A DNA stretch of 7,139 nucleotides from Saccharofermentans sp. (GTDB lineage: Bacteria > Bacillota_A > Clostridia > Saccharofermentanales > Saccharofermentanaceae). Of the stretch, positions 1 through 6,680 are shown piece by piece (within the stretch, counting starts at the first letter, position 1; every line of letters starts with the position of its first letter). A program made the position numbers and the translations under genes. A model generated the notes under the pieces. The model was not told where the DNA came from, searched no databases, and saw nothing but the letters and a program-made list of their open reading frames with translations. The DNA is taken from assembly GCA_024695565.1 (NCBI GenBank), contig JAILHX010000117.1, forward strand, positions 1 to 7,139. Reading direction: 5' to 3'.

Positions 1-159
1 GACGATCCCGTATCCATGCGCCAGGCAGGAATCATCTATGCAACAGAGCAGATCATCGACCTTATCGCAAACGGCATTACACACATTCACGTCTATTCGA
101 TGAACAAGCCCGACGTTGCTTCCGATATTCTCTATAACCTCAAAGGAATCATCGGATAA
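1..159 (+). CDS. metF: MetF, methylenetetrahydrofolate reductase, C-terminal end (partial)
   Basis: Frame 1 is open from the first base to a TAA stop at 157-159 and encodes the last 52 residues of a protein whose start lies outside the window. The tail reads like the end of the MetF TIM barrel: a G-x-x-x-A-x-x-x-I helix, an L-x-x-x-G-I turn, then I-H-V-Y-S-M-N-K-P, which matches the family's conserved H-x-Y-(T/S)-(L/M)-N motif near the C-terminus. MetF is a cytosolic flavoprotein that reduces 5,10-methylene-THF to 5-methyl-THF, the methyl donor for the MetH encoded two genes downstream. Its stop codon shares one base with the next start codon (TAATG), so the genes are very probably one operon. 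Any promoter or riboswitch for the operon would lie upstream of the window. Confidence 0.92.
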   Translation, partial: DDPVSMRQAGIIYATEQIIDLIANGITHIHVYSMNKPDVASDILYNLKGIIG

Positions 160-836
160 TGCCGCTCGGAGTAGACATACCTGTAAAAGAAGTCCAGCGT
201 TACATGGGCTATCACGGGATCGTTGAGATCGATCCCGAGACTAAGGCGCGCATCGATACTGCGATCGACCGTGTAAGCTCCCAATCTCATCCGCGCATCA
301 TCATCAAGGAATACCCTATAGAGTTATTAGATAACAAGGTAATAATCCACGCCGGCAACGAGGATCTTACTCTCGAATCGGAATCATTGTTAAGGAACCT
401 GGAAGGCTGCTGCGGAGCGATGCTCCTGGCCGCAACTATAGGTCCTGCATGCGATATGCTCGTCAGAAGAGCAAGCGTTACATCAGCTGCCGATGCCTCC
501 ATCTATCAGGCCGCAGGCGCTGCCGCGATCGAAGCATTCTTGGACGACATGAATGACAAACTTAAGTCAGAATACGAAGCCAGGGGACTGTTCCTCCGCC
601 CGAGATTCTCTCCGGGCTACGGCGATCTTAAGCTCGATCACCAGAAGGACTGGTTCAGGCTTCTTGATATAACAAAGCAGATTGGTATCGAACTTACGGA
701 TTCACTTCTTATGGTCCCTACCAAATCCGTTACAGCACTGATCGGCATCGGCTACGATCCTTCGAAGGTCAGATGCCATGGCTGCGCCGGCTGCAACAGG
801 CACGATACATGCGAATATTCAAAAGGAAGCACTTGA
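159..836 (+). CDS. Stand-alone B12-dependent methionine synthase activation-domain protein
   Basis: This 225-residue protein resembles the reactivation domain that forms the C-terminus of E. coli MetH (Met_synt_B12 family), here as a separate polypeptide. In that family the domain binds S-adenosylmethionine and reductively remethylates cob(II)alamin that has fallen out of the MetH cycle, with electrons from a flavodoxin-like donor. Seen in the sequence: R-F-S-P-G-Y-G-D at residues 149-156, corresponding to the R-x-x-P-G-Y AdoMet-binding loop, and M-V-P-T-K-S-V at 185-191, corresponding to the M-x-P-x-x-S-V segment. The C-terminus carries Cys206, Cys209, Cys212 and Cys218 (C-x2-C-x2-C-x5-C), which suggests a metal or redox site; that is inference. 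The ATG at 159 overlaps the metF stop and has a moderate ribosome site (AAAGGA, 142-147). The stop is one base before metH. A separate reactivation subunit is known from Thermotoga and is common in clostridia. Confidence 0.9.
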   Translation: MPLGVDIPVKEVQRYMGYHGIVEIDPETKARIDTAIDRVSSQSHPRIIIKEYPIELLDNKVIIHAGNEDLTLESESLLRNLEGCCGAMLLAATIGPACDMLVRRASVTSAADASIYQAAGAAAIEAFLDDMNDKLKSEYEARGLFLRPRFSPGYGDLKLDHQKDWFRLLDITKQIGIELTDSLLMVPTKSVTALIGIGYDPSKVRCHGCAGCNRHDTCEYSKGST

Positions 837-837
837 T

Positions 838-3261
838 ATGGGTTTAAGAGAAAGACTTGGCAAAGAATGGTTATTCTGTGACGGCGGTACCGGTTCCATC
901 CTGCAGGGCATGGGACTCAAAGGCGGAGAGCTCCCCGAGCTTTGGAACCTCAACAGGCCTGATGATATCGTTGCTCTTAACAGAGCTTATTTTGAAGCAG
1001 GTTCCAATATCGTAAACACCAACACATTCGGTGCCAACAGCTTCAAATTCGATAACGTATCAGAAATAGTCACCGCGGCTGTAAAGCTTTGTCAGCGCGC
1101 GCGAAAAGAAGCAGGCCGTGAAGACGACGCTTACGTTGCGATCGACGTGGGTCCTACGGGCAAGCTCTTAGAGCCCATGGGAGATCTGGCATTTAATGAT
1201 GCGGTAAAGATTTTCGCTGAGATAATAAAGGCCGGTTACGAAGCAGGCGGAGACCTCGTTGTCATCGAGACCATGAGCGATTCATATGAAGCTAAGGCTG
1301 CAGTCGTTGCAGCTCACGAAGTATGTGACCTGCCCGTCATCGTTACTATGGTATACGACGAACAGGGAAAGCTCCTTACAGGCGGCAGCGTCGAAGGCAC
1401 GGTCGCAATGCTCGAAGGCCTTAAGGTCGATGCCATCGGCATCAACTGCGGATTCGGCCCGAAGCAGATGCTCCCTATCGCAGAACGCCTTGTAGAGTGC
1501 TGCTCCCTTCCTATCGTCGTAAACCCCAATGCCGGACTTCCGAGAACAGAGAACGGCGTAACCGTATATGATGTTGATCCCGATGACTTTTCGCTCGTTA
1601 TGGAACAGATCGCCAAATTAGGCGTTCATGTCATGGGCGGCTGCTGCGGCACGACTCCCGCTCACATCAGCAAGATGATAGAGACTGTAAAAAAGATCCC
1701 TTTCACTCCGCCCGTTTACAAGACAAAGACTTATGTAACAAGTTTTGCAGACTGCGTTGAGATCGGAAGAAAGCCTGTCATCATCGGCGAGAGGATCAAC
1801 CCTACCGGCAAGAAAAAACTTCAGCAGGCATTAAGAGACAACAACATCGACTATATCCTCACAGAAGCTCTGAAGCAGGAAGAAGCAGGCGCTCACATTC
1901 TTGATGTTAACGTCGGTCTTCCTGAGATAGACGAACCTCACATGATGGAAGATGTTGTCCTGAAGATCCAGTCTGTCACAAACCTCCCCTTGCAGATCGA
2001 TACGACTGATATAGAGGCGCTTGAACGCGGAATGAGGATCTATAACGGCAAGCCCATGATTAACTCCGTTAACGGTAAGTTGGAGAACATCAAAGCGGTC
2101 ATGCCTCTGGTCGCTAAATACGGCGGTGTCCTTGTCGGACTTCCTCTTGATGAAGACGGCATCCCTGCCACTTCTGACGGCAGGATCGCGGTTGCTAAGC
2201 GCATCTATGAAGCTGCAGATGAATACGGCATCCCCAGAAAAGACATTGTCATCGACGGACTTGCGATGACTATTTCATCTGACCCTAATTCCGCTATCGC
2301 GACACTTGATACGGTAAGACGCGTAAGAGATGAATTTTGCGGTCATTCGATACTTGGTGTCTCCAACATCTCATTCGGTCTTCCCGCAAGGGAACTCGTA
2401 AATTCGCACTTCCTTACAATGGCAATGCAGAACGGTCTGTCATGCGCGATCATCAACCCATGCAACGGCCCCATGATGGCTTCCTATAGATCATTTAATG
2501 CCCTTTTGAACCTCGATCCCAAACTCGAGGAATTCATCGGCGCTTACAAGGATTATGTTGCAGGAACGGGCTTTGCTTCCACAGGTAATTCGAAGAGCGC
2601 TTCTTCTCAATCAAATGCAGTCTTAAGTCTTTCTGAAGCCATCGAAAGAGGTGTCACGGGGCGCGCTGCAGAAGCCATGAAGGAACAGCTTGATTCAGGA
2701 AGACAGTCGCTCGAGATAATCGATGCCGAACTTATTCCCGCTTTGGACCGCGTCGGCAAAGGTTACGAAGCAGGGACCGTGTTCCTCCCCCAGCTTCTCA
2801 TGAGCGCCGATGCAGCTAAGGCAGCATTCGCAGTCGTTAAGGAAGCCATGTCAGATAAGCCCAGGACCACAAAGGGCCGCGTCATCCTCGCGACCGTAAA
2901 GGGCGACATCCATGACATCGGCAAGAACATCGTTAAGGTAATGCTTGAGAATTACGGTTACGACGTTATCGACTTAGGCAAAGACGTCGCACCTGAGATC
3001 ATTGTTGACTGTGCGATCGAGAACAACATCCGCGTCGTAGGTCTTTCCGCTCTCATGACGACGACTGTTGCATCAATGGAAGAAACCATAAAGCTTTTGC
3101 GCGAGAAAAAGCCCGATACAAAGGTCGTCGTAGGCGGCGCTGTCATGACGCCGGAATACGCCGACAAGATCGGTGCTGACGCATATGCAAAAGATGCGAT
3201 GGGAACAGTCAGGTATTGCGATTCGATCTTCGGAGAACAGGGCTATCTGCCGCTTAATTGA
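838..3261 (+). CDS. metH: MetH, cobalamin-dependent methionine synthase lacking the activation domain
   Basis: The 807-residue protein transfers a methyl group from 5-methyl-THF to homocysteine through enzyme-bound cobalamin in the cytosol. Domains in order: homocysteine methyltransferase (about 1-290) with zinc ligands Cys204 (G-I-N-C-G) and Cys269/Cys270 (G-G-C-C-G-T-T); pterin-binding barrel (about 310-575) beginning with I-I-G-E-R-I-N-P-T-G; a serine-rich linker (about 581-593); the helical cobalamin cap (about 595-680); and the B12-binding Rossmann domain (about 680-807) with D690-x-H692-x-x-G695, Ser737 and Gly766-Gly767. His692 is the expected cobalt ligand. E. coli MetH has over 1,200 residues; the missing C-terminal activation domain is supplied by the gene just upstream. 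I chose the ATG at 838, one base after that gene's stop and behind AAAAGGAAG (821-829). The frame is open back to an ATG at 778, but that start lies inside the upstream gene, and its extra 20 residues do not look like MetH. Confidence 0.95.
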   Translation: MGLRERLGKEWLFCDGGTGSILQGMGLKGGELPELWNLNRPDDIVALNRAYFEAGSNIVNTNTFGANSFKFDNVSEIVTAAVKLCQRARKEAGREDDAYVAIDVGPTGKLLEPMGDLAFNDAVKIFAEIIKAGYEAGGDLVVIETMSDSYEAKAAVVAAHEVCDLPVIVTMVYDEQGKLLTGGSVEGTVAMLEGLKVDAIGINCGFGPKQMLPIAERLVECCSLPIVVNPNAGLPRTENGVTVYDVDPDDFSLVMEQIAKLGVHVMGGCCGTTPAHISKMIETVKKIPFTPPVYKTKTYVTSFADCVEIGRKPVIIGERINPTGKKKLQQALRDNNIDYILTEALKQEEAGAHILDVNVGLPEIDEPHMMEDVVLKIQSVTNLPLQIDTTDIEALERGMRIYNGKPMINSVNGKLENIKAVMPLVAKYGGVLVGLPLDEDGIPATSDGRIAVAKRIYEAADEYGIPRKDIVIDGLAMTISSDPNSAIATLDTVRRVRDEFCGHSILGVSNISFGLPARELVNSHFLTMAMQNGLSCAIINPCNGPMMASYRSFNALLNLDPKLEEFIGAYKDYVAGTGFASTGNSKSASSQSNAVLSLSEAIERGVTGRAAEAMKEQLDSGRQSLEIIDAELIPALDRVGKGYEAGTVFLPQLLMSADAAKAAFAVVKEAMSDKPRTTKGRVILATVKGDIHDIGKNIVKVMLENYGYDVIDLGKDVAPEIIVDCAIENNIRVVGLSALMTTTVASMEETIKLLREKKPDTKVVVGGAVMTPEYADKIGADAYAKDAMGTVRYCDSIFGEQGYLPLN

Positions 3262-3299
3262 TCCTGATCTTCCGCCCAATAGCGGAGTCTGACCCCGGA

Positions 3300-3770
3300 C
3301 TAATCCTCAGCGGACAGGTATACAAGATATCTCTTCTTCATGTCGATCCCGGTCGTCTTGAACTGCGCGATATGACCGTCGTAGTAGAAAAGATTCTGAA
3401 GATCTATATAAGATGTGTTGCCTATGACTGTCAAAAGATCTAATTCCCGCTCAACTTCCACTTCCATAAGATGGCTGAGCTTTTTGGGTTCATCGCCGTT
3501 CTTTACAGCAAGCATGTTATCGATGGAGATTTTGAAGAAAGGATTCTCATCAGCTTTGAGCGCGTCCCACAGGGCGCCGGAAAAATCAGCATCAGGTCTT
3601 ATCGTATAAACGCTCTTAACGAAGTCACTGTATGCTTCTATAACATCTTCCAGTCTGGTGCCGGGAGTCTCGGAACTTCTGAGAAATAAGCAGAGGCTTT
3701 TCAATGGTTCTTTCTGCCTTAACCCGCCGAATATCGCAAGCGAATTGATCTGTTTGAGTAACTCGGACAT
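3300..3770 (-). CDS. Small protein resembling the N-terminal region of DUF815 ATPases
   Basis: This 156-residue hypothetical protein has no obvious signal peptide or membrane segment. From memory of the family, it resembles the N-terminal helical region of DUF815 AAA+ proteins: L-K-Q-I-N-S-L-A-I-F-G-G-L at 5-17, Y-S-D-F-V at 47-51, D-E-N-P-F at 74-78, and V-E-R-E-L-D-L-L at 106-113. Full DUF815 proteins are around 400 residues and continue into a P-loop ATPase module. Here the frame stops at 3300 and metH lies 38 bases beyond on the other strand, so no ATPase part follows. It is therefore either a genuine stand-alone domain or a decayed remnant; the frame is intact and has a ribosome site (GGGAG, 3780-3784 on the minus strand, 9-base spacer). 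It follows the AraC gene on the same strand after 68 bases and could be co-transcribed or use its own promoter. No function can be assigned. Confidence 0.7.
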   Translation of the reverse strand: MSELLKQINSLAIFGGLRQKEPLKSLCLFLRSSETPGTRLEDVIEAYSDFVKSVYTIRPDADFSGALWDALKADENPFFKISIDNMLAVKNGDEPKKLSHLMEVEVERELDLLTVIGNTSYIDLQNLFYYDGHIAQFKTTGIDMKKRYLVYLSAED

Positions 3771-3800
3771 ATCCTATATCTCCCGTGTAAATCTTTTTCT

Positions 3801-3829
3801 ATTTTACAGCGTTGAGGCAGACATTTGTA
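3801..3829 (-). promoter_or_regulatory. Possible promoter of the DUF815-like gene
   Basis: On the minus strand the 68-base gap upstream of the small gene contains TGTAAAAT, an extended -10 element with TAAAAT at 3801-3806. TACAAA lies 17 bases upstream (3824-3829), only a 3/6 match to a -35 hexamer. Transcription would start near 3795 and leave a leader of about 25 bases carrying the ribosome site. The -10 match is good but the -35 is weak, and co-transcription from the AraC gene is an equally reasonable alternative. Confidence 0.3.
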
Positions 3830-3838
3830 TAAAAAGTT

Positions 3839-4771
3839 TTACTTTTCTTCAATATTGGCAGCCTGGTCGGTCTGGCCTGTCTGCTGGGTCCATGTCTTCT
3901 TGTATTCACGGGGCGACTGGCCGAACATCTTCTTGAACGTCTCGGACATATAACTTACACCGTTGAATCCCGTAAGCTCTGCTATCTCAGCTAATGTTCC
4001 CCGGGAACTTCTAAGATACTCTGCGACTTTCCGCGTGCGCAGATGAAGCAGATAGTTTACAGGCGACTCACCTACATACTGGTTGAAGAGTTTGTTGCAC
4101 AAAGACTTACTGATATTGCCGCTCTCGGCAATCTTCTCGAGCGTGATGGCATCGCGGTAATTCTGCTGGATGAAGTACATCATCTGCTTGAATGCATACT
4201 TATGCGTATCTGACAGAACTTCTGTCTCGACTATTCCGTATGTCCTGCTCTGTTCTAACAGTATTTCCCATATCTCGAAAAAAGTCTTCGTGATCTGAAA
4301 TGCATCGTGCCTTATCGCAGGGAGCTTTAACATCAGCTCGTGCATCTTCTCGGTGCGCTCGTTAAGATCGCGGAATCTCAAGTATCCGATGTCAGGATTA
4401 TTAAGTATGGGAAGCAGTGCCTGCATCTCAACTGCGATCGAAGAATTGAGGACAGCGGGATCTGCTACGAAGATTATATACTTCGCGACTTTATCGTCTA
4501 AACAGATACTGTAATGAATGCGGTTCGCGTTAACGAAGATGGTATCTCCTTCATGAAGTATTATCGTTCTGCCGTCAACGGAATAGGCCATCTTGCCTTC
4601 CGTGACCGAGACCATCTCGATATCAGGATGGTAGTGGGGAACGTTTGCCCACGTGCATCTGGGCGCTACCCAGCCCTCATAAATATACGAAGGAAAGGAT
4701 TCATCATCGTAGTTAACGATCTCTGAACCGTCTTCTCTCTTGACGATAAGACCCATGACTTCTTTCTTCAT
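3839..4771 (-). CDS. AraC-family transcriptional regulator with N-terminal cupin sensor
   Basis: This 310-residue protein is a cytosolic DNA-binding regulator. The N-terminal third is a cupin-type ligand-binding domain: residues 46-59 fit H-x-H-x3-E-x6-G (His46, His48, Glu52, Gly59), and residues 75-86 fit the second cupin motif in spacing and keep His86. A helical linker (about 135-205) follows. The AraC DNA-binding domain (about 195-292) has its first helix-turn-helix near 209-230 (L-E-K-I-A-E-S-G-N-I-S) and its second near 258-280, ending in the typical G-F-x-x-x-S-Y-M-S-x-x-F-K-K-x-F-G-x-S-P-x-x-Y at 268-290. A Gln/Thr-rich tail (294-303) follows. The ATG at 4771 is favoured over the one at 4756 because GGAGG lies 10 bases upstream. 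The gene is divergent from an ABC transporter operon, so control of that operon and of itself is the natural inference. The ligand is unknown. Confidence 0.92.
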   Translation of the reverse strand: MKKEVMGLIVKREDGSEIVNYDDESFPSYIYEGWVAPRCTWANVPHYHPDIEMVSVTEGKMAYSVDGRTIILHEGDTIFVNANRIHYSICLDDKVAKYIIFVADPAVLNSSIAVEMQALLPILNNPDIGYLRFRDLNERTEKMHELMLKLPAIRHDAFQITKTFFEIWEILLEQSRTYGIVETEVLSDTHKYAFKQMMYFIQQNYRDAITLEKIAESGNISKSLCNKLFNQYVGESPVNYLLHLRTRKVAEYLRSSRGTLAEIAELTGFNGVSYMSETFKKMFGQSPREYKKTWTQQTGQTDQAANIEEK

Positions 4772-4821
4772 AACAATCTTGCCTCCGTAGAACCGAAACT
4801 ATAACTATCTTCCACCTGCGT

Positions 4822-4849
4822 AGAATATTGTTATAAAACTATGCGGCAA
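4822..4849 (-). promoter_or_regulatory. Candidate promoter of the AraC-family gene
   Basis: Reading the minus strand, TTGCCG (4844-4849, 4/6 match to TTGACA) is followed after 16 bases by TATTCT (4822-4827, 4/6 match to TATAAT). Transcription would start near 4815, leaving a leader of about 44 bases that contains the GGAGG ribosome site at 4782-4786. Both hexamers are imperfect, as expected for a promoter needing an activator or under autoregulation. TATAAC at 4830-4835 is an alternative -10 but has no convincing -35 partner. Confidence 0.3.
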
Positions 4850-4884
4850 AAGCCGTATATTTGACCATTTACGAACAATATACT
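4822..4884. repeat. Inverted repeat in divergent promoter region, possible AraC-family operator
   Basis: The left arm AGAATATTGTT (4822-4832) and the right arm AACAATATACT (4874-4884) are inverted copies that agree at 10 of 11 positions. The arm centres are 52 bases apart, close to five turns of B-DNA. Between them lies an imperfect palindrome, TATGCGGC-AAAA-GCCGTATA (4840-4859, one G-T mismatch). The left arm covers the candidate AraC-gene -10 hexamer, and the right arm fills the end of the transporter promoter spacer next to its -10. That placement suits an operator bound by the divergently encoded AraC-type regulator. The repeat is seen directly; its function is inferred. Confidence 0.5.
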
Positions 4885-4890
4885 TGTAAT
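4861..4890 (+). promoter_or_regulatory. Sigma-A type promoter of the ABC transporter operon
   Basis: TTGACC at 4861-4866 matches five of six bases of the -35 consensus. After an 18-base spacer, TGTAAT at 4885-4890 matches five of six of the -10 consensus. Transcription would start near 4897, giving a leader of about 30 bases before the ATG at 4928. The last 11 spacer bases are the right arm of the inverted repeat, so a protein bound there would contact RNA polymerase or block it. Confidence 0.6.
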
Positions 4891-4927
4891 CGTAAAGAAA
4901 ATCAACCGATAAAAGGAAGTGAACAAC

Positions 4928-5872
4928 ATGGCACAGGAAGCAATCGTAATGGAAAACCTTTGCAAGGACTTCAAGGTCTTAAACCGCCACGAAGGACTTA
5001 AGGGAAGCATCAGAGATCTTTTCTCAAGAGACTACAAGACGATCTCTGCGGTAAAGGACGTTTCTGTCACAGTTAACCAGGGTGAGATCGTAGGATATCT
5101 GGGACCTAACGGCGCAGGCAAGTCAACAACAATTAAGATGATGACCGGCGTCTTAGAACCCACATCAGGCAAGATCCTGGTCAACGGACTCGTGCCATAT
5201 AAGGACAGGACCAAAAACTGCGAGAACATCGGCGTTGTCTTCGGACAGAGAAGCCAGCTCTGGTGGGCGCTCCCCCTCATAGAATCCTTCAAGCTCTTAA
5301 AGGATATCTATATGGTTCCCCAGAAAGAGTACGATAGCATGATCGAGCTCTACAGGTCCTTGGTCGATATCGAACCGATCCTTCATAAGACCGTCCGTCA
5401 GATGTCTCTGGGTCAGAGAACGCTCTCTGATATCCTCGCGGCATTCCTGCACAATCCCGGGATCGTCTTTCTCGACGAACCTACCATCGGTCTGGACGTT
5501 TCGATGAAGTCGAAGATCAGAGACCTCATCTTAGGACTTAATAAAGAGAAGAACACAACTGTTATTCTTACCACTCACGACATGGGTGACGTTGATGCTC
5601 TCTGCAAGAGGATAATCATCATCGACGAAGGCAAAAAGATCTACGACAACGACATAGATCACCTGAAGTCTTACTTCGGATCTTACAGGACTCTGCGCGT
5701 AAGACTCGATAACAAAGACGAATGGGAAGAGACCGTGATCGACGAGAAGACAACTGACGTTATGTCCGTCATCACCGAATATCAGAAGACACACAAGGTA
5801 AAAGACATTCAGCTTCAGGAGATCTCGACCGAAGAGGTCATCAAGAAGATCTATGAAGGAGGCTCTTTATGA
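4928..5872 (+). CDS. ABC-2 type transporter ATP-binding protein (COG4586-like)
   Basis: The 314-residue ATPase is predicted to power the two permeases encoded directly downstream at the membrane's inner face. All nucleotide-binding motifs are present: Walker A G-P-N-G-A-G-K-S-T (59-67), Q-loop Gln107 followed by S-Q-L-W-W, signature M-S-L-G-Q-R (159-164), Walker B I-V-F-L-D-E-P (179-185) with Glu184, D-loop G-L-D (188-190), and the switch His217. The S-L-G-Q-R signature, instead of S-G-G-Q, is typical of the COG4586 group as I recall it, as is the extended N-terminus before Walker A. Residues about 240-314 form an accessory C-terminal segment. The frame opens at a GTG at 4919, but this overlaps the Shine-Dalgarno AGGAAGTG (4914-4921), so the ATG at 4928 is the better start. 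The gene overlaps the next by four bases (ATGA). The substrate is unknown; a characterised relative in Synechocystis exports viologens. Confidence 0.93.
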   Translation: MAQEAIVMENLCKDFKVLNRHEGLKGSIRDLFSRDYKTISAVKDVSVTVNQGEIVGYLGPNGAGKSTTIKMMTGVLEPTSGKILVNGLVPYKDRTKNCENIGVVFGQRSQLWWALPLIESFKLLKDIYMVPQKEYDSMIELYRSLVDIEPILHKTVRQMSLGQRTLSDILAAFLHNPGIVFLDEPTIGLDVSMKSKIRDLILGLNKEKNTTVILTTHDMGDVDALCKRIIIIDEGKKIYDNDIDHLKSYFGSYRTLRVRLDNKDEWEETVIDEKTTDVMSVITEYQKTHKVKDIQLQEISTEEVIKKIYEGGSL

Positions 5873-6678
5873 CACTTCGAAAATACATTGCCCTGATGCG
5901 CGCCGGGATCATGGAATCCCTGCACTTCAGACTGGGCACGGCGGTTACGCTTTTCGCGAACCTGATATACCTGGTACTCGTCTACTTCTTATGGAAAGCA
6001 GTCTACGATTCATCAGGCGTTGACGTAGTTAACGGCATGACATTCACGGATACCATGATCTACCTGATCCTGGCCACAGCACTTTTTAACTTCCTCGAGA
6101 TGTTCGTCGTCTGGGATATGAGCCGTTCCATCCAGTCAGGCAAGATCATACTTGATCTGTTAAAGCCAATGAACTTCAGAACATACACATTCTGGAGCTA
6201 TTCAGGATCGCATGTCTCACAGTTCATACTGGCATTCGTCCCCACGTTCATCGTGGTCATGATCGTCACCAAAGGCGCGATACCTATGGGCCTTAATCTC
6301 GTGAGGTTCATCATATCGGTCATCTTCGCACTTATTATCAACTTCTCTGTCGAGATGCTGGTGGCGACCCTCTGCCTCTACACAGAATCTACATGGGGCG
6401 TCAACATCGTCAAGGAGACGATCGTGCTCGTCTTATCAGGCGCTTCGATCCCGCTGGCATTCTTCCCTGACAGCATAAGGACTGTCATAAGCTGGCTGCC
6501 CTTCCGTGCCATCTACGACATTCCGCTTCAGGTGCTCCTTAACAAGGGCGGATCGGACACCATAGAAGGCCTTGCGAAGATGTGGGGAATGCAGCTCGGA
6601 TGGTGCGTGATCTTAAGCATTGCAGGGATCTTATTCTGGAACCATGCCGTTAAGAAGATAACGGTGAATGGAGGTTAA
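5869..6678 (+). CDS. ABC-2 type transporter permease, first subunit
   Basis: This 269-residue integral membrane protein has about six hydrophobic segments, near residues 24-45, 62-82, 116-134, 144-170, 182-200 and 243-257. The cytosolic loop after the second segment reads S-G-K-I-I-L-D-L-L-K-P-M-N-F (90-103), the S-G-x-x-x-x-x-L-x-x-P-x-N motif of the uncharacterised permeases paired with COG4586 ATPases (ABC2_membrane_6/DUF990-like). A late P-L-A-F-F-P...L-P-F-R-A-I-Y-D-I-P stretch (195-219) also fits that family. Its start overlaps the ATPase stop as ATGA and is served by AAGGAGG (5856-5862) six bases upstream, so translation is probably coupled. It most likely forms a heterodimeric channel with the next gene's product. 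Direction is inferred as export, because no substrate-binding protein is visible. Confidence 0.9.
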   Translation: MTLRKYIALMRAGIMESLHFRLGTAVTLFANLIYLVLVYFLWKAVYDSSGVDVVNGMTFTDTMIYLILATALFNFLEMFVVWDMSRSIQSGKIILDLLKPMNFRTYTFWSYSGSHVSQFILAFVPTFIVVMIVTKGAIPMGLNLVRFIISVIFALIINFSVEMLVATLCLYTESTWGVNIVKETIVLVLSGASIPLAFFPDSIRTVISWLPFRAIYDIPLQVLLNKGGSDTIEGLAKMWGMQLGWCVILSIAGILFWNHAVKKITVNGG

Positions 6679-6680
6679 TT

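Noticed and set aside
778..837. N-terminal extension of metH by 20 residues from an upstream ATG
   Set aside because: It lies inside the reactivation-protein gene over its conserved cysteine codons, has no ribosome site of its own and no MetH-like sequence. The ATG at 838 has a good Shine-Dalgarno.
3271..3301. Two small hairpins after metH (TCCGC/GCGGA at 3271-3286, then AGTCT/GGACT at 3286-3301) as a terminator
   Set aside because: The stems are only five base pairs, they share a base, and no run of T follows. They do not qualify as an intrinsic terminator.
3258..3689. Plus-strand open frames across the small minus-strand gene
   Set aside because: They overlap a better-supported reverse gene, lack ribosome sites and give sequence without recognisable family features.
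3831..3846. AT-rich palindrome AAAAGT-TTT-ACTTTT over the AraC-gene stop, as a minus-strand terminator
   Set aside because: There is one G-C pair in a six-pair stem and only a short T run. Chance is likely in such AT-rich sequence, although a weak terminator cannot be excluded.
4919..4927. GTG start three codons before the ATPase ATG
   Set aside because: The GTG is part of the AGGAAGTG ribosome site itself; using it would leave no Shine-Dalgarno at proper distance.
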